Of a stretch of 64,000 nt of DNA, positions 21,094 through 30,110 are shown piece by piece; position 1 is the first letter of the stretch, and the number at the start of each line of letters is the position of its first letter. The position numbers and the translations under genes were made by a program. The notes under the pieces were generated by a model. That model was not told where the DNA came from and searched no databases. It saw only the letters and a program-made list of their open reading frames with translations. Source of the DNA: Pyropia yezoensis (Eukaryota > Rhodophyta > Bangiophyceae > Bangiales > Bangiaceae); contig CM020619.1 in assembly GCA_009829735.1 (NCBI GenBank), forward strand, positions 30,773,751-30,837,750, given 5' to 3'.

Positions 21094-23037
21094 ATGGCTA
21101 GTTCGGACCCCCCGTCGTCCGGGGAGTACACGGGTGACGCACGTACTTCAGTGCCTTTGAATACTGGTGAGACACAGGTGGGTTTACCTGGGGTCGCAGA
21201 GGGACTAGAGGTCCCTCAAGCCAGCAGGACTGGAAGTACGGGCGGGCAACAGGCCACCCCGACTCAGTCGGGAGTTCACTCGGGTGACACTTCTGATGTG
21301 GGTGGGCCGAAGTCTGGCCACCGTGTGGTATACTCAACGGGAACGTCCCAAGGGTGCGGACTGTCCCCGCGGGTTCCACTCGGGTTGGAGCCAACTTTGG
21401 CTTGGAGTCGCCGCCAACTAGGCTTTCGGAGGACGGTGGACCTCCGTTGGTCGGCGATGGGCTCGCGCCCATGCTCCCGGTTGAGACCCCTGAGGAACGT
21501 GGTTACCCCTCAGGTGGACTCCCGGAGGCGGACCGAGACTCAACTGGAGTCGTCAATCTCCTCCTCGCGGAAACTGTCCGTCGGGAGGCGACCAATGTGT
21601 TGCGGCAGACTTTGCCGGACCTGGTGGTCACGATGACGAATACTATTCTGAATCAGATTGTGGCGAGTTTGCCAGATGGCCTTAATGTCCAAACCGGATT
21701 GGGGCTTTCGAGCCCGCAGGCGCAGGGGGGATCCCCCTTACGCCTATCTCTGGTCGCCCCGAACTGGGGGCGACACCTGTGACTCCCAACGAGGGAGCCA
21801 CACCATACTCGGAGGGGCGTACGCCCTTCACGGGGGAGTTCCCCCGGAAACGCCGGCGGCTACACCAAGCGCGCCGCGCCGGACTACAGGCACTGAGAGT
21901 GAACTTACCCCAGTGCCACAGCGGCTGTTCCCTCAACGTGAGGTGCCGCCCAAGATCCAGGTAGCCAACCCGGTCTACCAGAGGATCTTTGACTGTGAGA
22001 CCTACGCCCTCCACAACAAGTCGGTGGCGTATGGTCCTGACCAGGCCCGAGCCATGAGCCGTGCCAAGAAGAATGCACTTCATTCTTTTGGGCACAAAGC
22101 GGAGTGGGACGGAACTCCCCCCCTCCGTGTCTTTGAGTTCCTACGTCGTTTCACAAAAGCCTGTGACGACAATGCCATAAGTGAAGGCATGGCTTTTTAC
22201 ATGCTACAGGAGTTTACGAAGGGCGACCTACGGACAGAACTTATGTCCGTCATGCCCAGCTCCTTAAGTGGAGGCGCTGGGGAGGTGACGTCCTATTTGG
22301 AGCTCGTCAACTGGTTGTTGAGAGCCATGGTTGATGAGGCAGCGTTGGCTTCTCAAGTCGAGGAGTTTACGCAAGCCCATCAGGAAGAGGCGGAGGACGA
22401 GTTGTCCTTTGCGGAGCGAGTCCGTAAGCTCAACAATCTTTGTGGGTTTCTTCATCCACAAGCTGTGGTGAAGAGTCGGTTTGTGGAGGGACTCCATTGG
22501 TCAGTCCGGATGGAGACCCGGGAGCATAACACTGCCCGGGCGACCCTGGCCGAGTTGGCCAGGTTCGCCTATCGCAGAGGCGAGGCCTACCGCAAGTTGC
22601 GGGAGGAACAACGCCAGGAGCGTCAGGCCGAGTTGGCCAAGGAACGGGAGGAGGCGCGCCAGGCCAGAGAGTTGAGAGAGGCACGCCGAATCCGCAAGGA
22701 GAGGGTGGTAGCTGCCGTGGGACCTTCCCAGGGTATCCCTTCGTCTTCCCCAGTTGGGAAGACCCCTCCCGGAACGGACCATCGGTGTTGGAACTGCAAC
22801 TCCGATGGTCACTGGGCATATGATTGCCCCAAGTTGAGTAAACGCATCCAACAACTTGTTAGGAATGCGAGTAAAAAGTCGGCTACGAACGAAGTACGTT
22901 CACGCCGCGAGGGTGGGTCTCGACCGGTCGTTGCGGTCGCCACACCCTCGGCGGAGGAGGCGGACACGTCGTCCTCGGACTCGTCGTCTTCCCCTTCGCC
23001 CTCAGACTCAGACGCCAAGTCGGCGGGAAACGAATGA
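21094..23037 (+). pseudogene. gag: Gag copy after the gap, frameshifted
   Basis: It is the same as gag at 14543-16489 except for one-base losses in a G-run (near 21350), a C-run (near 21737) and a C-run (near 21842), which break the frame. From about 21850 the normal frame continues through the CCHC knuckle to the TGA at 23035-23037. The knuckle and the GGGAAAC heptamer (23025-23031) are unchanged. Confidence 0.85.
23025..23031 (+). promoter_or_regulatory. Putative -1 frameshift site GGGAAAC, second representation
   Basis: Same sequence and phase as 16477-16483, just before the gag stop that overlaps the pol ATG at 23034. Confidence 0.7.
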
Positions 23038-26000
23038 CCGTTGGAGCTGGCCGTCCGAAGCTCACAACGGCAGCCTTGGCCAAGTGGGCCAGGAGGACGA
23101 ACCAACCGTGCCGGATACTGCGGCGACCTAAGGGAGTCCGCCCACCTCGGGTAGGACTCCCCAAGAACGTAAACCCACGTCGGGTCATCGCGGTGCTGAC
23201 GGGTGAGAACTTCCAGGTGGCTGGACGGGTGCAACTTGCCCCCGGCCGTGCATGCTGTACCCGTATCGTACTTGATACCGGGTCAGGAGCCTCCTTGATA
23301 CGCAAGTCGCTATTACCAAAGGAGGTGAAGCTCCAACGCTGGAGGTCCAAAGCTGACCATATGATTGACATCAATGGTGGGGTACTTCCCATCGTTGGTG
23401 CCGTGACCCTACCAACTAGGTTGGGGACCCATGAGGTCGACGTGACCTATGGCGTAGTTGAGAATATATCGGTACCCCTGCTTCTGGGTACCCCTTATGT
23501 TGTTACACAAGTGCCTTTGATTTGTGGCCCTGAGTACTGGGTCAAGTTGATGAATGGGGAGACTATCCCCATCCTTGGTAAGGGAAAGTCTGTGGCTCCT
23601 GTGACAGTCTCACAGTCGAAGCCTGTTTGTTCGGTGAGGGAAGGGTTTACTGCTACCCTGCGTTTAGCCCGCAAAGTCACGTTGCCCCCCAACTCGGTGG
23701 CGCACGTTGATGTTGTAACTGATTTTACGGGGAACGGGTTGGTGCACCCTCACCCCCGTCTTGCTCGCACGCACCAAGTGCATGTTGCCCTTGGCACGAT
23801 GGACTCCAAAGCCGGAGTCCCGTGGAGGATCCAGGTGATGAACCTGAGCCCGACGCCCAAGTACTTCAAGTCGGGAGCCAAGTTCGGCTATATCGACCAA
23901 CACGAGGGACCGGTAGTAGCGGTCACCCTCAACGAGGGCGCAAGTAGCGACCCGAAGTCCGGAAAGGAGAAGCATCAAGCCAAGTCGGCCGCCTCTCCTC
24001 GACCCCATGTGAACATGGAGGGTGTCCCCCCCAGGTTGAGGGTTCAAGTTGAACGCCTCTTGGACCAATATCACAAGTTGTGGGATGGTCAATTGGGACT
24101 CATGAGAGCCACCCAACACCGGGTCGAGTTGAAGCCCGGTGCACCCCCTATACGCCAACAACCGTATAGGGGAGGACCTCGTTCAAGGGCCCTCGTTAAG
24201 GAGCAAGTTGCTCGCATGGAGGCCCTCGATGTGATCGAGGCCAGCAACGCCGAGTGGGCGAGTCCGGTGGTTATCGTCCCCAAAGTTGATGGGACCCCCC
24301 GGTTTTGTATCGACTACCGTAAGCTCAACGAGAGCACGGTGAAGGACAGTTATCCCCTACCTAGGATGGATGACTGTCTGGACTCTCTGGGGGAGGCAAA
24401 CGTGTTCTCTACCCTGGACTGTAACGCGGGGTACTGGCAAATTCCCATTGCCCCGGAGGACAGGCATAAAACTACCTTTACCTGTCACTGTGGTACCTAC
24501 CAGTGCAAGCGTCTACCGTTTGGTCTGTGTAACGCGCCGGCAACTTTCCAGCGCGCTATGGACATGATTCTGGCCGGAGTACGGTGGCAGATCTGTCTTG
24601 TGTACCTAGACGATATCATTGTGTTCTCCCGAAGTCCGGAGGAACACATTGGCCATCTTGGCCAGGTGTTCAAGCTACTTGCTGACGCCGGTGTGTCACT
24701 GAAGGCGAGTAAGTGCCACCTCTTTACTCAAGAGGTGGAGTACTTGGGACATGTTGTCCATCCGGGGCGTCTCAGTGTTAACGAGAAGAACTTGAGGGCC
24801 ATTCGTAAGGCTCAGTACCCCCGGACCCAGACCCAGATGAGGAGCTTCCTCGGGATGTGTAACGTGTACCGACGTTTCACCAAGGGCTTCGCCAAGGTGG
24901 CGAAGCCGTTGAATGAGCTAGTGAGCTCAACGCTACCGAAGAACCTGCCTCCCCCAAGTCGGGTGGAGCAGGATTCCTTTGAGACTCTTCGGGACCTTCT
25001 GCTGAAGCCCCCCATCTTGGCTATTCCCAGGTTGGGAGGCCACTACATCCTGGATGTGGACGCTAGCTACGACCAACTTGGTTGTGTGTTGCTTCAGCAG
25101 CAGCCGGACAAGGAGTACTTGCCGGTGGGATACTTCAGTAAAGGGCTGAACTCGGCCGAGAAGAACTACGGAGTCACCGAGTTGGAAGGACTCGCAGTGG
25201 TGTGGGCGGTGACGTCACTTCGTCACTACCTAGAGGGTGAGAAGTTCCTCATCCGCTGTGACCACCGCGCGTTGCAGTTTATCTTCAAGACGGACTGTAC
25301 GAACACTCGTCTCAACCGGTGGAGGGTGCGACTGGCACCCTTCAACTTTGACATTGAGTACCGACCTGGCAGGCAACATGCCCTTGCCGATGGCCTCTCT
25401 CGGGTACCCACCGAGGGGCTGGACACTAACCCAGTTGATGAGGACATCCCCATCGTGGGGGTAGTCACGCGCTCGGGTCAGGCGTTGAACCCCGAGGCGC
25501 CAGGGAACAAGAAGTACTTGCCCCTGTCCCTGGACGAGGTGGTGAAGGCCCAGGCCGAGGATCCCTTCTGCAAGTCGCAGAGGGATATACTGGATACAGT
25601 GGTAGAGACGCGTTTCTTTCTGGGAGACGATGGCCTCCTCATGAGGAGGGGGGTATTCCAGGGGACCGAACAACTTGTCGTCCCCGCATCCCTCAAGGAC
25701 AGTATCCTTGAGAGGGAGCACAACGCTCCCACGGGTGGACACCTGGGGTCTAGTAAACTGTACCAGACCCTGAGGACCAGGTTCTACTGGCCGTCCATGG
25801 TGGTGGACATCTACAGTTGGGTGGCTGCCTGCACAAGTTGTGCACAGAATCGTCTAATGGAACGGCGGCCTACTACGGCTATGCTATTGTTCCCGGCCAA
25901 GGAGCCCTTCGCCGCGTTGGCGATGGACATCCTTGGGCCACTGCCCGTGACCGAGGAGGGCAGCCAGTACCTCCTGGTCATCTGTGACCGCTTCACGAAA

Positions 26001-27017
26001 CTTACGCGAGCGATCCCACTGGCAGAGATCACGGCCATGTCGGTCGTGTCAGCCTTCCTAGATCACTGGGTTGCCGCGTATGGCATCCCAGATAGTACAC
26101 TATCGGACAATGGACCGCAATTTGTGTCTGTACTGTTTCAGGGAGTGCTGGATATGTTGGGGGTTAAGGCAAACTATGCCACCCCCTACCACCCACAAAC
26201 TAATGGGCAGGTGGAGCGCTTCAACAAAACTATTGTTAGGCAGCTGCGCCACTATGTGAGTGAGCACGTGAAGACGTGGGACCAATACTTTTCTATCCTT
26301 ACTACTGCCTACAATTCGCAGGTTCACTCATCTACAGGGGAAGTACCCCTCGCTTTTGTGACCCCCCGTCGCGTGCGGTCTATTGCCGTGCGGCGGTCGC
26401 TCCCAACTAGGGAGGATGGTGGCAGTACGCCTACTCCTACTGAGAGTAAGGCGGAGTTCGCCGCTAGGCTTGAAAACCTCATCCCTAAAGTCAGGGCTGA
26501 GATGGACAAAGCACAAAAGCGCTACAAGCGTACCTTTGACAAAAAGGTGCGCAATGCTAAACATGTCCCCGAGCAGGGTGACTGGGTGCTGGTACACTCG
26601 CACACCCCAACTGGGGGTAAGCTGGTATTCCAGACGAAGGGACCGTACCAGGTCCTTCGTACTGATGGGCGGCGCTTCACCATCGAAAGTGACGATGGGG
26701 TCCGCACAGTGAACGGACAGGACGTGGTCAAAGTTGCACCACCGCCTACAGGCGACCCAGCTTGGGCGCGTGCTTTGGAAGCGTGGCGCCTCCCCTCACT
26801 GCCTGCGGCCAAACAGGGCCCGCAGGAGTACGTGTTCGATAAGTTCATCGACCACGGATGGGATGAAGACACTGACCGCCTCATGTTGAGGGTGCGTTGG
26901 TTTGGCTACAAAGCCAAGGATGATACGTGGGAGTATGTGGAGGACCTTCCCGCTGAGAAGGTCCGGGCGTACTGTGCCCGGAATGAGATAGACCCTAACA
27001 GCCCTCCCTCAACGTGA
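23034..27017 (+). CDS. pol: Pol polyprotein of the chromovirus, intact
   Basis: 1327 codons in the -1 frame of gag. Domains in order: aspartic protease with LDTGSGAS (D81); reverse transcriptase with FCIDYRKLN and the catalytic YLDD (524-527); RNase H with LDVDAS (D674) and the later CDHRAL and ADGLSR motifs; integrase with an HHCC zinc-binding module (H896, H903, C933, C936) and catalytic D965, D1025 and E1061, a DD35E spacing; and a C-terminal chromodomain (about 1265-1318, with YVFDKFIDHG, VRWFGY and DTWEYVEDL). All key residues are present. It cuts, copies and integrates the element; chromodomains usually steer integration to particular chromatin. It is probably made as a Gag-Pol fusion by frameshifting, although an ATG overlaps the gag stop. 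Confidence 0.95.
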   Translation: MTVGAGRPKLTTAALAKWARRTNQPCRILRRPKGVRPPRVGLPKNVNPRRVIAVLTGENFQVAGRVQLAPGRACCTRIVLDTGSGASLIRKSLLPKEVKLQRWRSKADHMIDINGGVLPIVGAVTLPTRLGTHEVDVTYGVVENISVPLLLGTPYVVTQVPLICGPEYWVKLMNGETIPILGKGKSVAPVTVSQSKPVCSVREGFTATLRLARKVTLPPNSVAHVDVVTDFTGNGLVHPHPRLARTHQVHVALGTMDSKAGVPWRIQVMNLSPTPKYFKSGAKFGYIDQHEGPVVAVTLNEGASSDPKSGKEKHQAKSAASPRPHVNMEGVPPRLRVQVERLLDQYHKLWDGQLGLMRATQHRVELKPGAPPIRQQPYRGGPRSRALVKEQVARMEALDVIEASNAEWASPVVIVPKVDGTPRFCIDYRKLNESTVKDSYPLPRMDDCLDSLGEANVFSTLDCNAGYWQIPIAPEDRHKTTFTCHCGTYQCKRLPFGLCNAPATFQRAMDMILAGVRWQICLVYLDDIIVFSRSPEEHIGHLGQVFKLLADAGVSLKASKCHLFTQEVEYLGHVVHPGRLSVNEKNLRAIRKAQYPRTQTQMRSFLGMCNVYRRFTKGFAKVAKPLNELVSSTLPKNLPPPSRVEQDSFETLRDLLLKPPILAIPRLGGHYILDVDASYDQLGCVLLQQQPDKEYLPVGYFSKGLNSAEKNYGVTELEGLAVVWAVTSLRHYLEGEKFLIRCDHRALQFIFKTDCTNTRLNRWRVRLAPFNFDIEYRPGRQHALADGLSRVPTEGLDTNPVDEDIPIVGVVTRSGQALNPEAPGNKKYLPLSLDEVVKAQAEDPFCKSQRDILDTVVETRFFLGDDGLLMRRGVFQGTEQLVVPASLKDSILEREHNAPTGGHLGSSKLYQTLRTRFYWPSMVVDIYSWVAACTSCAQNRLMERRPTTAMLLFPAKEPFAALAMDILGPLPVTEEGSQYLLVICDRFTKLTRAIPLAEITAMSVVSAFLDHWVAAYGIPDSTLSDNGPQFVSVLFQGVLDMLGVKANYATPYHPQTNGQVERFNKTIVRQLRHYVSEHVKTWDQYFSILTTAYNSQVHSSTGEVPLAFVTPRRVRSIAVRRSLPTREDGGSTPTPTESKAEFAARLENLIPKVRAEMDKAQKRYKRTFDKKVRNAKHVPEQGDWVLVHSHTPTGGKLVFQTKGPYQVLRTDGRRFTIESDDGVRTVNGQDVVKVAPPPTGDPAWARALEAWRLPSLPAAKQGPQEYVFDKFIDHGWDEDTDRLMLRVRWFGYKAKDDTWEYVEDLPAEKVRAYCARNEIDPNSPPST

Positions 27018-27128
27018 GGGAAGGCCGAGCAACAGTGCCAAGAGAGTGCTTCAAGTCGAAGTGGTACGCAGAGTAGCTTTTAACTACAGCCCTAACCCTC
27101 ACACTCTCACAACAAAGGCAGCTGCCAA

Positions 27129-29072
27129 CTAGGCACGCATGCTAGACTCTCCCACTCCACGGCCCTCGCCCTCACGTGGAGGCGAGCGGCGAGACCTACG
27201 CCGATAACGGTCTCCACTCGTTGGAGGGGGCGGCGGCTCCAAGTCGGAACCGTCGCGCCCCTCACGGTCGCGCAAGTGGCGCCGACCGTGGCCACTCTTC
27301 TGCCTGGTCTTGCGCGCAAGATTGCGACGCAGACGCTGGACAGACTCCGTCTCCGACGGGGTAGAGGACTCCGAAACGGAGTAAGACAACTGGTCTTCCG
27401 ATACGGAAGGAGAGCGCCGCGAGTGTCGGCGACGACGGCGAGGAGGCGAGTATGCCCGGCTCGCGCGACGTTTGCCACGCCCAAGTGGGGCTGGCTGGGG
27501 CATAATAGCCCCAATGCGAGCCAACTCGGCTGTCATAAACTCCGCCACCGACTCGCAACTCGCGGTCGCCACTGCAGTACGAACGCGCTCCTCAAGTTGA
27601 GGAGTCTCGGAACTCTGTAGGGTTGCGGTCGACGCGGCCAACCAGGAAATGGTGCGCACCAACGTGGTGATCATCATCTCTGAGGTTAGAGGCGTGGGCG
27701 GCAACACCAACTTGGGGTATACCGTCAGGAGGGTGGCCCCCAAGTTGGGGGACACCGGGGTGGAAGACTCCACGGCCACGCTGATCGGGATGTTCCCGTG
27801 AGGTTGGACAGGAACAGGAGGAAGCGGAGGGGCCCGCCGAGGTGGCGGTACCCGGGTGTAACTGCGACCCCGACTTGGGGCCCCCGCAGTGGGTTGAGTC
27901 ATATGGTCATCATAGGACGGCACGGCCATAACTACGGGCTTGTCCGGGGGTGGCGCAGTGTGGCGATCCACCCCCGGGGCATACGGGTAGTCCCCGATGC
28001 CCAACCCCTCTCGTAGGACCACACGGCCGTCGTGAAGTTCACGAGCGACCCACACGAACTGGCGAAGTGCGCCATCGTCCTTGGGCCCACGAGTGGGGCG
28101 GCGCAACTTGTGCTCAAGGCTCTCCCACTCGATAAACTTATGGAGCCGGAGCATCTCCTCAAGTAGAGTGAGTTGTCCTGATGAGCACCCCTCAGCAACT
28201 AGCTGAGGGGTGAGCTGTTCCAAACCTTGGAGGAGCCGGAGGGGGAGATGCCAGAGCATCCCCCGCCGCTGAACACAGGACACCCAGGTCGACATGACCT
28301 CGAGGAGCCACTGGGTGGCCAACATGGCCCACACCTGGTGATCAGGGGTAGCCGTCAACATGACGGAGCCGAAGTGGTCAAGCAACCGTGGCAACAACGC
28401 CGGGAACCCGTAGGGGACCTCAACTTGAGGCCACCACTGGGGCTTCTTCGGATAGTACTGCTCCTTACTGGCAGCAGACTGTTGAGGAAACTCAAGTTGA
28501 GCCGAGGTCACCAAGTAGGGACCTCGCCGGAAGTCTTTCTCCATCCGCACATCAAAGTGATGAGTGTGCGGATCGGCCTCGTGGAGGTACGGTGGGCGAG
28601 CTGCCACAGCGTCCCACGTGAAGGTCGGCAAGTCGCCGGGACCCGGGATAGTTCCCCCGCGGTCCACCATGGCCTTGGCACGCTGAACGTCCTCAACCTC
28701 CTCATCGTCCAGGAAGGCAAACTGGTCCGTCCTGAAGCCGGCAGGGAACCCGACCCTACGGGGATACTTCTCCCGTAGGCGGTCCCATACCCGACCCATC
28801 GCTGCGCCAAGTCGGCCACAGCGAAGAACAGTCAACCCCTCCTCATAGAGAGGCCAAGCGGGGTAAAACCACCGCCCCAAGGCCTCACGCGGGACAACTT
28901 GTCCCGCCTCCGGGGGAGACCCCGCCGTCAACCCAAAGCCGGGAGACGCGGGAGTCCCATCCCCCGGAGCGCTCGCGGAGCCCCCGCCGGAAGTCCCGGC
29001 GGGTGCTGCACCGTAGCTGGTGTCCTCCATACGCTCATCTAGAGAGTCCGTCTCCACTCCCGGGGTCGCCAT
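27129..29072 (-). CDS. Antisense ORF inside the chromovirus (647 codons)
   Basis: An uninterrupted frame on the strand opposite to gag-pol, between the pol stop and the 3' LTR. The first ATG is at 29072; the open frame extends to 29243 without another ATG. The N-terminal ~90 residues are Gly/Ser/Pro-rich. The middle (about 90-440) has ordinary globular composition, for example GRWFYPAWPLYEEGLTVLR and HKFIEWESLEHKLRR. The last ~100 residues are strongly Arg/Ser-rich (RRRRRHSRRSPSVSEDQ, RYRRRSRRSPPREGEGR), like an RS domain or basic nuclear tail. I recognise no family. Antisense ORFs in this position are known from some plant gypsy elements. Expression could come from an antisense promoter in or near the 3' LTR. 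Function unknown. Confidence 0.7.
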   Translation of the reverse strand: MATPGVETDSLDERMEDTSYGAAPAGTSGGGSASAPGDGTPASPGFGLTAGSPPEAGQVVPREALGRWFYPAWPLYEEGLTVLRCGRLGAAMGRVWDRLREKYPRRVGFPAGFRTDQFAFLDDEEVEDVQRAKAMVDRGGTIPGPGDLPTFTWDAVAARPPYLHEADPHTHHFDVRMEKDFRRGPYLVTSAQLEFPQQSAASKEQYYPKKPQWWPQVEVPYGFPALLPRLLDHFGSVMLTATPDHQVWAMLATQWLLEVMSTWVSCVQRRGMLWHLPLRLLQGLEQLTPQLVAEGCSSGQLTLLEEMLRLHKFIEWESLEHKLRRPTRGPKDDGALRQFVWVARELHDGRVVLREGLGIGDYPYAPGVDRHTAPPPDKPVVMAVPSYDDHMTQPTAGAPSRGRSYTRVPPPRRAPPLPPVPVQPHGNIPISVAVESSTPVSPNLGATLLTVYPKLVLPPTPLTSEMMITTLVRTISWLAASTATLQSSETPQLEERVRTAVATASCESVAEFMTAELARIGAIMPQPAPLGRGKRRASRAYSPPRRRRRHSRRSPSVSEDQLSYSVSESSTPSETESVQRLRRNLARKTRQKSGHGRRHLRDREGRDGSDLEPPPPPTSGDRYRRRSRRSPPREGEGRGVGESSMRA

Positions 29073-29396
29073 GGCTCTCCCCAAGTTGGGGAGAGACGCT
29101 CTGGCTATCGCGGCACGAGACCCGCCTCGAGTTGAGGGGGACTCGGATCGTGGGTATACGGGTGGCCTCCCCAGCGTGGGGCGGCCCAGTGGAAGGTGAA
29201 GGGGAGGTGGTGGTGATGGTGAAGTGTGAACCGAGGAGAGCAAGCTGCCGAGTGGGCAAGCTTGAGGAGAAGGGCGGTCAACGTGACCGCCTCCACATCC
29301 GTGTTACGTACTCGATGGGGGACAGCAAGTCGCGCCCCCAACGCCGAGACGTGCGTTTACGCACCCCCTCACAGTGCCGACCGGGTCGGTCGGAAC

Positions 29397-29410
29397 TGAG
29401 GAGAGGGGAG
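29397..29410 (+). promoter_or_regulatory. Polypurine tract
   Basis: TGAGGAGAGGGGAG ends directly at the 3' LTR, the expected place and composition for the plus-strand primer of reverse transcription. Confidence 0.8.
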
Positions 29411-29879
29411 TGTGGCAGTATTGACCCCCAGGTAGGGGGGCAACACGTGCCATGCAAGGGGCGGCAGGCCACTAGCCTGATCCGTTCCTCCCCCTGCATT
29501 TGGGTCCATATTCCCTAAGTTTGGGATAGTTAGCTTAGTAGTAAATCCAACTTGGATTTGAGGGTTTTCTGCATTTATCGTCTTGAATTTTCGTGTGGCC
29601 CGGTGGGCAGGTGCTGGGGTGGGAGATTCTGAGTGGCGAGATTCTGAGTGGACCCTGGGGGGATAAGGGGAGGGACAGCGGGGCTTGGCCCTGCGTCCCC
29701 GTCCCGACCAAGAAACTGTTGGACCACACACCATCCTCTTGTTTGTCCGTGGGGGGTTTGCCCCACAACAGGGACAGAGTGTGTGCGACTTGCACTTCTT
29801 CCGGTTCCCCCGCCACGGGAGGCAGCCCTAGCACACCGCCCCAACTTGGGTGCCGTGTGTGCTAGTGGTTTTTGCCACA
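29411..29879 (+). repeat. 3' LTR (469 bp)
   Basis: Begins TGTGGCAGTATTG and ends TTTTTGCCACA. Same length as the 5' LTR with one visible substitution, and followed by the CGCGG target duplication. Confidence 0.92.
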
Positions 29880-29884
29880 CGCGG
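29880..29884. repeat. 5-bp target site duplication, right (CGCGG)
   Basis: Identical to 13950-13954 on the other side of the element. Confidence 0.85.
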
Positions 29885-30110
29885 GGCGGCCCACTTCAAT
29901 GTGGGTGGCCTGTTGGGGTGCCCAGATCAATGTCGGTGGCCTGCGGGCCTGCCCAGATCAACATCAGTGGCCTTGCGGCTTGTCTAATTCAACGTAGGTG
30001 GCCTGCCGGCAGGCCCCAATCCTCGTAGGTGGCTTGCCGGCAGGCCCCAGTCCCGTGTTTGTGGTATGCTGGCCTGTCTAAGGCGGTGTCAGCGGCATGC
30101 CGCCGTGCCT
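29885..30110. repeat. 32-bp GC-rich minisatellite, right part
   Basis: About seven diverged units with the GGTGGCCTGCCGGC start continue the array interrupted at 13954, fading by about 30110. This places the retrotransposon inside a pre-existing tandem repeat. Confidence 0.8.

Larger units (their letters stand above)
13955..29879 (+). mobile_element. Ty3/gypsy chromovirus, full-length, with assembly gap and apparent false duplication
   Basis: Outer ends are 469-bp LTRs beginning TGTGGCA and ending TGCCACA, flanked by CGCGG duplications. Internal order is primer binding site, gag, pol (protease, reverse transcriptase, RNase H, integrase, chromodomain), antisense ORF, polypurine tract. RT-before-integrase order puts it in Ty3/gypsy and the C-terminal chromodomain in the chromovirus branch. 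A 500-N gap lies inside. The 6.05 kb before the gap (14129-20180) and after it (20681-26731) are nearly identical, differing mainly by one-base homopolymer indels. Without the gap and one repeat, the element is about 9.4 kb. The two outer LTRs differ at one position that I can see, so the insertion is recent. Confidence 0.92.

Noticed and set aside
20681-27017. A second independent chromovirus insertion
   Set aside because: It has no own 5' LTR start or TSD, begins at a gap edge, and differs from the first copy almost only by homopolymer indels.
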